A DNA stretch of 5,615 nucleotides from NCBI GenBank assembly GCA_024275855.1, contig JAJRYL010000269.1:1-5615 (forward strand), in the 5' to 3' direction. This stretch comes from Deltaproteobacteria bacterium. GTDB taxonomy: Bacteria; Desulfobacterota; GWC2-55-46; JADFVP01. The position numbers were made by a program, and so were the translations under genes. Below the pieces are notes generated by a model. It ran no database searches and was not told where the DNA came from. It saw only the letters and a list, made by a program, of their open reading frames with translations. Below, piece after piece: positions 1-5,615 of this stretch (the stretch's first letter is position 1; each line of letters begins with the position of its first letter).

Positions 1-717
1 TATACGCGACTCGGCGGCCTGAAAATTGGTGAAGGTCGATTGCAGGTTAGACAAAGAGATAGAGAGCCTGTTGGAGCTTGCGCCGAAGACCGAACGCGCG
101 TCGTTTACCGTTGCGAGCGCGGCGCTTACCGTATCTATCGCGCCTAACGCGCCCGTTACCGAGGTAAGAGCCTCTGACGAGAGACTAAGCCCTATTGCCC
201 CGGTAGCGCCGGCGGCGGTAAGGGCTATCATCGATACGCTCACCTGGTCGTTCGACGAATTTTTAAAACCCACGAACATGGTAAGCGATGTAACGACCCC
301 GTTCAAGAGCTTGTTGCCGCCGAACTCGGTGGTCTGCGCAATACGCTCCACCTCGTTTAAAAGGTCGTTGTACTCCGTACTGTAGTAGCTTCTCGTATTC
401 GCGTCGAGAGTGCCCTGAGAAGCGCTCGCGGCAAGCTCGCCCATTCTTGTCAAGATGTTGGTTATCCGCTCGGCGGCCTTGTCAGCGACCTCAAGCGCGC
501 TTATGCCGTCGTTGGCGTTACGCATTGAGGCCTGAATCATTCTCGACTGTGATCTTAGTTTGTCTGCCCTGGCAAGGCCGGCTGAATCGTCTGAAGAGCT
601 GTTTATGCGGTTGCCCGAAGTCAGCCTCTGAACGCTGAGCTTTAGCAGTCTGTCGGCTTGGGTTATATTGGACTGCGCTATTAAAGAGAGTATATTGGTG
701 TTGATAACTAATGGCAT
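1..717 (-). CDS. fliC: Flagellin, 3' end cut off by the window edge
   Basis: Flagellin is the subunit of the flagellar filament, exported through the flagellar type III system and assembled outside the cell. I translated this frame by hand: 239 codons without a stop, from ATG at 717 to the left edge. The N-terminus MPLVINTNILSL, then QRLTSGNRINSSSDDSAGLA (residues 30-49) and SMRNANDGIS (64-73), is the classic N-terminal D0/D1 signature. FGGNKLLNG (132-140) closes that domain. The C-terminal D1 signature starts near residue 191 (LGAIDTV...), with SSNRLSISLSNLQ and FQAAESRI at the edge. Only about 50 residues separate the two conserved halves, so the variable outer D2/D3 domains are absent. The expected full length is about 280-285 residues, with roughly 45 missing here. 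The Ser/Thr-rich middle (about 143-200) is where Maf-type O-glycosylation could occur (inference). No in-frame ATG lies upstream before a stop at 736-738. The local ribosome site is weak (GGTGG). The symbol is generic; flaA or another paralogue name is equally possible. Confidence 0.96.
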   Translation of the reverse strand, partial: MPLVINTNILSLIAQSNITQADRLLKLSVQRLTSGNRINSSSDDSAGLARADKLRSQSRMIQASMRNANDGISALEVADKAAERITNILTRMGELAASASQGTLDANTRSYYSTEYNDLLNEVERIAQTTEFGGNKLLNGVVTSLTMFVGFKNSSNDQVSVSMIALTAAGATGAIGLSLSSEALTSVTGALGAIDTVSAALATVNDARSVFGASSNRLSISLSNLQSTFTNFQAAESRI

Positions 718-847
718 ACAGACCACCCGCGTTATCTAACTTAAGTCCCTCCTTAGCCCGTTGACCCGGCGTCCTTGCCGAAATCCGTTTTATAGGGCGC
801 TCTTTACCTCCGTTACGAAACAGAAATACCGAACCGCTCTATAGATA
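718..847 (-). promoter_or_regulatory. Flagellin mRNA 5' leader with displaced Shine-Dalgarno
   Basis: This is the predicted untranslated leader of flagellin. A perfect anti-Shine-Dalgarno match AAGGAGG lies at 754-748, but about 30 bases before the ATG at 717 and with no ATG, GTG or TTG at normal spacing after it. Just upstream of the ATG is only GGGTGGT (728-722). The 8-base palindrome ACTTAAGT (746-739) sits between the two. A weak hairpin, CGGC-6-GCCG, is at 780-767. Whether the leader folds or regulates translation is inference. Confidence 0.4.
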
Positions 848-874
848 TTATCGGGAAAAAGGACGGGTTACTTA
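848..874 (-). promoter_or_regulatory. Sigma-28 (FliA) promoter of the flagellin gene
   Basis: Read on the minus strand, TAAG (874-871) is followed by exactly 15 bases and then CCCGATAA (855-848). The known sigma-28 consensus is TAAA-N15-GCCGATAA, so 10 of 12 consensus positions match at the canonical spacing. It lies in the gap between the unknown 200-residue gene and flagellin, beginning 8 bases after the upstream stop codon. Transcription would start near 840-842, giving a leader of about 120 bases. Late, FliA-dependent transcription of flagellin is the usual pattern. No experimental start site is available. Confidence 0.8.
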
Positions 875-882
875 AATAACTC

Positions 883-1485
883 TCAGTTTTTCCGCTTCGC
901 GAAGAGCGTATTGAGCATCTCTTCTACAAGCGGTTTCAGCTCGTACTCTAAAATATCTCCCATAAGCACGCTATCAACAGACTCTTTCGCCTTGTTCAGC
1001 GTCTCAAGGCACCCTAAAATACGGCTATAAAAGAGCGCCGGGTCGGCTCTGAAGATTGTAATGTCGTAATTAACACCGCCCTTGTTAAGCTCGTTCATGG
1101 TCTTGGCTATCTCCGTCATGCCGTCTATCACCACTACAGGAGAGGCTCCGGCAGGACTGCCGCCGGTGCGCAGGGCCGACACGTACTTGTTAATATTTTC
1201 CAGCACCACGGTCAAGTACCGTTCGAGCACGTCTACCCCTTCGAGCGCTATCGACTCAACTGTAGAAGAGAGCAGCTTTAACGTGGCGAAGTTAAGGATA
1301 AGCCTTTTCGATGTCGCCTCGGAGCGAAAGTCCGGTTCGGCCCTGCCGTCTATTATAAGCTCCTCCACAAACCGCCTCTGCTCTTTCAACTGCGCCTCTA
1401 CCATGCCGATCAGTTCGCCTATGGTAGCGTCATTCTCCGTATCCTCAAAATCTATTCTGTTGTCGTCGATATAAATTTCCGTCAT
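883..1485 (-). CDS. Uncharacterised 200-residue protein between Maf and flagellin
   Basis: I do not recognise a named family. The predicted protein is soluble and acidic, with no signal peptide or membrane segment. The first ~60 residues look alpha/beta: a short strand (TEIYID), a helix (TIGELIGMVEAQLKEQ, 21-36) and a strand (VEELIIDGRAE, 40-50), vaguely like a small beta-grasp fold. Residues ~60-200 are mostly helical with a Gly/Pro-rich break (GGSPAGASP, 108-116). They end in an acidic helix around GDILEYELKPLVEEM (176-190). Start ATG 1485 is chosen because it follows the Maf stop by 28 bases and has a weak GTGAG upstream. The stop is TGA at 885-883. Close packing suggests co-transcription with Maf. 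Its place between a flagellin glycosyltransferase and flagellin suggests a role in flagellin modification, binding or export, but no catalytic motif supports an enzyme. It is too long and unlike FliS to be called that. Confidence 0.85.
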   Translation of the reverse strand: MTEIYIDDNRIDFEDTENDATIGELIGMVEAQLKEQRRFVEELIIDGRAEPDFRSEATSKRLILNFATLKLLSSTVESIALEGVDVLERYLTVVLENINKYVSALRTGGSPAGASPVVVIDGMTEIAKTMNELNKGGVNYDITIFRADPALFYSRILGCLETLNKAKESVDSVLMGDILEYELKPLVEEMLNTLFAKRKN

Positions 1486-1494
1486 AAGGACTCA

Positions 1495-1506
1495 CTTATT
1501 AATAAG
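1495..1506. repeat. 12-base perfect palindrome in the Maf-unknown gene gap
   Basis: CTTATTAATAAG reads identically on both strands and fills the middle of the 28-base gap between the Maf stop and the next start. It is AT-rich and has no U tract, so it is not a terminator. It could be a protein-binding site or chance; a palindrome of this size is expected about once in a window this long. Confidence 0.3.
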
Positions 1507-1513
1507 CTGAATT

Positions 1514-3433
1514 TTATACTGCGCACTCCCCACCCGCGCTCTTCTTGGACTTTAGAACCTCTTGTGCCCTGTCGAAGACAGGAAAGAACCTCTCTGTCAT
1601 GGAAAGAACCTCTTTATACGTCTCTTCCGTAATGTCTATATCTTCTTTGAACTTGTCCTCTTCCCCCGCCGGATGCTCACTGCGCAGGTTCTCTTTAAGC
1701 TTATGCGTATAAGCCGAGAGCGCCTCCCACAGAAAAGGGGTCTTGCGGGTCATATCGAAAAGATTTTTTTCCAGACCCTCTATCCTCTTGACATATTTAA
1801 GCAGTTCAGACGTTAAGCCCGACTTCTTGTGGGCGGCCCTTATCTTCTTCACCTCTTTAAGAATCTTTACAGCCTGTTTCTTAATATATACCAGACCTTC
1901 GCTCATCCGCACAAGGGATTTTCCAAGAGCGATGAAATCTACAGGGGCTCTGTCCTTAAGCGCTAAGTCGATTACGCGGTCTATCCCGACCTTAGCGCCG
2001 ACATAGCGCTCTATCGCCTCTTTAAGGGATATATGCTCCATACCCTCTATATAAGCGCCGCCCTCCGTGGCGTTTATAACCTTCTGTCTCATGCCCTCTT
2101 TAACCATAAAGTGCATGTAGGTCTCGAACCACTGATGAAAGGTCACCCAGTCGAACTTGCTTGCCACAGGGGTTCCGTTCAGCCCCTTTAGCCACAAAAT
2201 CGTATAATTTATAGTTCCGGTTCTGCCGTCGGCGTAATCCCAGTCTATTGTTCCGACACCCGTTTTGCTGTCTATTTTTAAACTCTGCCCTTCGTATACC
2301 CCGCCCGCCACATGCGTCTCTCCGTCTCCGAAAGCCAAGTCCTGCCCGACGAAGATAACGGGGTCGCAGCCGAACATAATACCCATATCGAGCGCAGAGG
2401 TGGTAACGGAGCCGCCTATTGAGGCAAAGTACCCGCTGCCCCACATCTTTGCCTGCTCGCCGCTCAAATGATTGAAGGCGTTAAAGAAGACGAACCTTCC
2501 CTTAGCCTGCCTTTGAAAGAGAGCAGGGCTTGAAACTTCAGCGAGAATAAGGCGAATTTCTTTATCAGGCTCTCCATCGGTAAAGTACTCGGGCATATCA
2601 ATACGTTCGCCGGCAATAACAAAATCAGGCACAACCCCAAGCTTTAAAAGCGGTTTGTACGCCGTAACGGCCGCCATTATAATAACCCTGCCCTTTAACT
2701 CTTTTAACAGGTGTCCGTTTTTATTGAGCGACGGCCCCGCGCCGACCACAATCATAGGTTTGCCGGTAAATCTGCCCCTAAGCACATCTATAGAGGGGGT
2801 ATCTGGCAGGTAGGAGAAGTTTTCAAGATAATTCTCTATCCACGGCAGGCGCGAATCAATATTGGTCTTTACAGCCACCTGCGTTGTGGTCTGCGCGTTC
2901 TGCACCCTGTTGGTAAAGTCGATAAACTCACGCTCAAAGGTCGCCCTGTACGCGCCGGGCTGATAACTGAGCAGGCTGTCCATACCGTCGACAAAGTCGC
3001 GTATACAGTGCGTTGCGGTCATCATGTCGCTGCACAGATAAACGGATTTATGAGACAGCTCTTCGGAAAGGTCTACCGCGCTTAAAGCTCCGTGCAGTAT
3101 CTCCATTTCCGGCTCGTAGATAATCAGCTTAAAGTGGCCGCGCTCTACAAAAGTACGCAGAAGATAACCGAGCCCGAGGCCGAAGATAACCACCCAGTCC
3201 GGCTTTTTAGATAAGACGTCTTCGACCTGCTCTGCCGCCTCTTTAGCGGGGTCGTAACCGGAGTGGAAAAACCGGCCCCCGTACTTAAAGGTATACTCGC
3301 CGTTTTTTGCGCGCAAAAGCTCTATACTTTCACCCGAAAAAGTCCTCAACTCCGTTGCAAGCTCGCTGTTCTTCTCTTCTATAACCCGGCAGTTTTTCTC
3401 GAAAATACCCGGTTTATCCACAGCTTCTCTCAT
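1514..3433 (-). CDS. Maf/DUF115 motility-associated flagellin glycosyltransferase
   Basis: Proteins of this family transfer nonulosonic acids (pseudaminic or legionaminic acid type) onto Ser/Thr of flagellin in the cytoplasm before export. The 639-residue length is usual. An N-terminal Rossmann-like region holds DWVVIFGLGLGYLL (79-92) and KLIIYEPEMEIL (102-113). The central DUF115 (MptE-like) domain, about 200-470, shows the hallmark MIVVGAGPSLNKNG (227-240), then PDFVIAGE (269-276), GGSVTTSALDMGIMFGCDP (340-358), VIFVGQDLAFGDGETHVAGG (359-378) and NATEGGAYIEGMEHISLKEA (454-473). The last ~160 residues are helical, Lys/Glu-rich and probably coiled-coil in part. ATG 3433 has a short GGGA about 5 bases upstream and the protein opens like family members. 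It follows the GH57-like gene by 49 bases and precedes the unknown gene by 28, so an operon is likely. The family is clear; the sugar donor cannot be read from sequence, and no nonulosonate biosynthesis genes are in the window. The related archaeal MptE pterin kinases are shorter and would not sit beside flagellin. Confidence 0.93.
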   Translation of the reverse strand: MREAVDKPGIFEKNCRVIEEKNSELATELRTFSGESIELLRAKNGEYTFKYGGRFFHSGYDPAKEAAEQVEDVLSKKPDWVVIFGLGLGYLLRTFVERGHFKLIIYEPEMEILHGALSAVDLSEELSHKSVYLCSDMMTATHCIRDFVDGMDSLLSYQPGAYRATFEREFIDFTNRVQNAQTTTQVAVKTNIDSRLPWIENYLENFSYLPDTPSIDVLRGRFTGKPMIVVGAGPSLNKNGHLLKELKGRVIIMAAVTAYKPLLKLGVVPDFVIAGERIDMPEYFTDGEPDKEIRLILAEVSSPALFQRQAKGRFVFFNAFNHLSGEQAKMWGSGYFASIGGSVTTSALDMGIMFGCDPVIFVGQDLAFGDGETHVAGGVYEGQSLKIDSKTGVGTIDWDYADGRTGTINYTILWLKGLNGTPVASKFDWVTFHQWFETYMHFMVKEGMRQKVINATEGGAYIEGMEHISLKEAIERYVGAKVGIDRVIDLALKDRAPVDFIALGKSLVRMSEGLVYIKKQAVKILKEVKKIRAAHKKSGLTSELLKYVKRIEGLEKNLFDMTRKTPFLWEALSAYTHKLKENLRSEHPAGEEDKFKEDIDITEETYKEVLSMTERFFPVFDRAQEVLKSKKSAGGECAV

Positions 3434-3482
3434 ATATTCCCGTCTTTCCGTTACCCCGGCAACAGGGTTTTTCCCGACGCTA

Positions 3483-5477
3483 TTATTGAAGCTTTCGCGC
3501 GGTAATAGTAAAGGCGGCCTCGTTATACCCGCGCCATACCCACCACGCTGTATCGTCTACCTCTCCTATACTGTGGTAGATACGCAGAAAAAAAGAGTCG
3601 TCAACACCCGTGTAGTTAACCATAGGCACGGAGTAAAGTGTCGATTTATCCGTATAAATCGTAAAACTCTTCTTTGAGTCCCCAACCGTGACCACCCCGT
3701 CTGTCGCGCCGAGGCACGCCGAGGCGCTAACGCCCGGACACGGGGGCTGGTCGTGTGAGACTTTATGCCCCGCAAGAGAGAAACGTTCCGGTTCGTCGCC
3801 GCCGTTTACCGTCTCTATCCACAAAGTACCGGAATCGAAAGCAACTGGCAGGGCTGTGAATATCCCAAGCCTTAAAGAGCTTGCCGCAAGGCCGTTTACC
3901 TTCATCCGGTACTTAAGCTCTACCTTTGGCTCGTCTTTACTGATTCGGTAACTCTTCCACAGGGTGCAGATACCGAGTTCGAGCCTGACGCTGACCGTTA
4001 CCGAGGTTTCGTCCTCTTCAATAACAGGGGTTACGCTCTTCAAATCAACGGTTTTTTCAGCCTCTTTTGTAAGGTGAATAAGGTGGCCGCTAAAAAAATC
4101 GGCGCCATACCGCATGTCGTTATAATAACCGTGGTCGAGGGTTCCGAGTAACGGGTGTTGAGATACCGCAGGGAAAGTAAGCGCCTTTATAGCAAGCCCC
4201 TTATTAGTTAAAAACCGCGCAACTACCGTACCGGTCGATACCTTTAATACGGTATCCGTAGAGGTTATTTTCGCCTCCTGATGAGCAGGTGGCGTTGATG
4301 TTTCCATAGTAACAAAATCGATGTCCGAAGCCGGCGGGGTTAAAGTGAATTCTTTAAAAATTTTATCAGTCTCTACTTTAAGTCCTCTAAGCAACTTATG
4401 GAAGTAAAAGAATTTTTCGTCAATAGTATTTGTCCTGAAATCGCTACCCCATATCTCGCAAAGTACCTCTTTCAGCTTTTCGGTCTCTTTTTCTGAAATA
4501 ACGTTCGCGGTTATTATTACTGATATTTTTTTAAATACCTTATAACACTCGGTATTTATATGCACCGAGTCCCTGCCCGTTGCCGCCCAGCGCACGGGGT
4601 TGTACTTGCCCTGTTTTTTTGTAACTACCGGCATTTCAGCGGACTCGAGCAGAAGCGGTTTTTGGCCCCCGCCCTCTGCTTTAAAGTCCTCTGCAATAAC
4701 CGACGGGGTGAGCAGCACCGCCCTTTTATCTTCTGTTATACGCTTTAAAAGTTTACGGACGCGGTCATACTCGCCTACTACATGAACCTCTTTTCCGGGT
4801 CTGTAATCGAAGACCTCGGCATCGTTGCAGTAGATAACGGATACCCGGTTACCGCCCTCTTTATACTCTCCGAAAAGGTACTTTATATAATCGCTTTCAT
4901 CGACTTCAGCATGAATTGTGCGTTGAAATTTCTGAAAAGCGATAGAGTTAGACCAGATCACGTCTATTTCTGTATTGAAACCGGCGGCCTTCTGCGGAGT
5001 GTGCTTACAGGTTTCCGGGTACTTATTATGTAAAAAACAGTTGTTCCAGTCCATTATTAAAGTCGCATAACCGGCCTCCGTATAGAGGTCTACCAGCCCC
5101 TTCGAGTAGGTCTGCTCATTTACCAGCGCGGTTTCCGGGCTACGGCCAAGCAACTCTTTATAGACCCTGTTACCGGCCTTCAGGTTCCACCTGTTTACAG
5201 CGGCCGGAATAAGCGGAAAAATCGCCTGCGAATAACCGGAGCCGACAAACTCGCACTTGCCGTCGGCCCAAAGCTCCTTTAGCTCGATTACAAAGGCCGG
5301 GTCGAGCCTGTTTATAATTTTGAGCGTACAGGCGCTCATCTCAACCGATATTTGCAGACCATCTTTTGCTAAAGAGAGAAGCGGGCGGTAACAATTTTTA
5401 ATAATAGAAGGGTAATGCGCCGACGGCACCATGGAAAAGGCGAGATTGCAATGGAATAGTGCGTAGAGTTTGAGCAT
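3483..5477 (-). CDS. Divergent glycoside hydrolase family 57-like protein
   Basis: GH57 enzymes are retaining alpha-glucan or galactan hydrolases, transferases or branching enzymes on a (beta/alpha)7 barrel. From ATG 5477 the protein has 664 residues. LKLYALFHCNL (residues 2-12) matches the first-strand motif, with HCN in place of the usual HQP. GKCEFVGSGYSQAIFPLIP (73-91) matches the second motif (GQLE). LVNEQTYSKG (118-127) fits the third, with Glu121 as likely nucleophile. YCNDAEVFDYRPG (216-228) resembles the D-x-E-T-F-G motif carrying the acid/base Asp. KYNPVRWAATGRDSVHINTEC (291-311) looks like the end of the catalytic region. From about residue 380 the rest is beta-rich (for example TLWKSYRISKDEPKVELKYR), consistent with a C-terminal beta-sandwich. 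No signal peptide is seen, so a cytoplasmic location is likely. The substrate is unknown; the position before Maf suggests flagellin glycan or donor metabolism (inference). An extra 6 residues from TTG 5495 are possible. That TTG and this ATG both lack a well-spaced ribosome site, whereas an out-of-frame ATG at 5502 has one. Confidence 0.8.
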   Translation of the reverse strand: MLKLYALFHCNLAFSMVPSAHYPSIIKNCYRPLLSLAKDGLQISVEMSACTLKIINRLDPAFVIELKELWADGKCEFVGSGYSQAIFPLIPAAVNRWNLKAGNRVYKELLGRSPETALVNEQTYSKGLVDLYTEAGYATLIMDWNNCFLHNKYPETCKHTPQKAAGFNTEIDVIWSNSIAFQKFQRTIHAEVDESDYIKYLFGEYKEGGNRVSVIYCNDAEVFDYRPGKEVHVVGEYDRVRKLLKRITEDKRAVLLTPSVIAEDFKAEGGGQKPLLLESAEMPVVTKKQGKYNPVRWAATGRDSVHINTECYKVFKKISVIITANVISEKETEKLKEVLCEIWGSDFRTNTIDEKFFYFHKLLRGLKVETDKIFKEFTLTPPASDIDFVTMETSTPPAHQEAKITSTDTVLKVSTGTVVARFLTNKGLAIKALTFPAVSQHPLLGTLDHGYYNDMRYGADFFSGHLIHLTKEAEKTVDLKSVTPVIEEDETSVTVSVRLELGICTLWKSYRISKDEPKVELKYRMKVNGLAASSLRLGIFTALPVAFDSGTLWIETVNGGDEPERFSLAGHKVSHDQPPCPGVSASACLGATDGVVTVGDSKKSFTIYTDKSTLYSVPMVNYTGVDDSFFLRIYHSIGEVDDTAWWVWRGYNEAAFTITARKLQ

Positions 5478-5478
5478 C

Positions 5479-5515
5479 TTATACAATAACGGCAATTTTC
5501 ATGCCGCTATCTCCT
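5479..5515 (-). promoter_or_regulatory. Strong ribosome site and 7-codon ORF ahead of the GH57-like gene
   Basis: On the minus strand AGGAG (5515-5511) is followed after 8 bases by ATG (5502). This opens MKIAVIV and stops at TAA (5481-5479), one base before ATG 5477 of the GH57-like gene, giving the junction TAAGATG. This is the best start signal in the region but is in a different frame from the main gene. It could be a short leader ORF feeding termination-reinitiation. Alternatively the A4 run after the ATG has gained one base: removing one A joins this ATG to the main frame as MKLPLLYKMLKLYALF. Confidence 0.5.
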
Positions 5516-5615
5516 AATGAACAGTATCAGTTGGTGAGGTTACAGCGCAGAGCAAAACTACGGTATCTGTTCTTCAGTTAGCACTGTGCAAAGCATATAC
5601 GAATATATGTGAGCA
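5503..5615 (-). other. Non-coding upstream region of the operon, with small dyads
   Basis: All three minus-strand frames entering from the right edge hit stops by about 5556, so at most the last dozen or so codons of an upstream gene could lie here; none is recognisable. Two inverted repeats are visible: CATATA-4-TATATG (5594-5609; loop UUCG if transcribed leftwards) and GCACTGTGC (5581-5589). No convincing sigma-70, sigma-54 or sigma-28 promoter is seen, so the operon promoter may lie beyond the window. Confidence 0.45.

Noticed and set aside
26..385. Plus-strand ORF of 119 codons
   Set aside because: It lies entirely antisense to the flagellin coding region, whose minus-strand translation gives clear flagellin signatures. 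Its own translation is low in complexity and has no recognisable domain.
1082..1474. Plus-strand ORF of 130 codons, Ser-rich
   Set aside because: It is a reverse-frame shadow of the 200-residue gene. The Ser-rich composition is what antisense reading of such a gene gives, and the minus-strand frame fits the operon spacing.
2100..2444. Minus-strand ORF of 114 codons inside the Maf gene
   Set aside because: It is an Arg/Cys-rich alternative frame over the strongly conserved DUF115 core, with no ribosome site or domain.
2711..3085. Plus-strand ORF of 124 codons
   Set aside because: It is antisense to conserved Maf sequence, including part of the VGAGPSL motif region; a shadow frame.
3434..3482. 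Possible terminator between the GH57-like gene and Maf (GGG-A5-CCC and CCC/GGG pairings)
   Set aside because: Stems are only 3-4 base pairs and no U tract follows on the minus strand, so transcription read-through into Maf is more likely.
5503..5615. A tRNA, small RNA or divergent gene at the right end
   Set aside because: No cloverleaf arms or long stem were found. Plus-strand starts here are stopped quickly, and all minus-strand frames are closed by stops.
1..5615. CRISPR array, insertion sequence or phage genes
   Set aside because: No regularly spaced repeats, transposase-like ORFs or terminal inverted repeats were seen. The window is almost fully occupied by four conventional genes.

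Overview
The window holds four genes, all on the minus strand. They form a flagellin and flagellin-glycosylation module of a motile, Gram-negative-type bacterium. Base composition is near 50% GC. I cannot place the organism confidently: the short flagellin, the Maf (motility-associated factor) type and the sigma-28 promoter would fit a deltaproteobacterial (Desulfobacterota-like) or related phylum, but that is a weak inference from general appearance.

In the direction of transcription (high to low coordinates): (1) 5615-5503 is a short non-coding stretch with small dyad symmetries, ending in a good Shine-Dalgarno (SD) sequence. (2) 5477-3483 encodes a divergent glycoside hydrolase family 57-like protein with an N-terminal catalytic-type barrel and a C-terminal beta-rich domain. 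(3) After 49 bases, 3433-1514 encodes a Maf/DUF115 protein, the family that attaches nonulosonic-acid sugars to flagellin. (4) After 28 bases, 1485-883 encodes a 200-residue protein of unknown function. (5) The 165-base gap 882-718 carries a near-consensus sigma-28 (FliA) promoter and a leader of about 120 bases. (6) 717-1 encodes a flagellin that runs off the left edge of the window, so its last ~40-50 residues are missing.

The first three genes are close-packed and probably co-transcribed. The flagellin has its own late-class promoter just after the stop codon of the unknown gene. A reasonable model is that Maf glycosylates the flagellin encoded next door, the GH57-like protein acts on a glycan or sugar donor in that pathway, and the unknown protein assists Maf or the flagellin. 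Only the flagellin and Maf assignments are firm. Points worth a second look are the GH57-like enzyme in this setting, the unknown gene between Maf and flagellin, and the 5' end of the GH57-like gene. There, a strong ribosome-binding site leads into a 7-codon ORF in a different frame that stops one base before the probable start.
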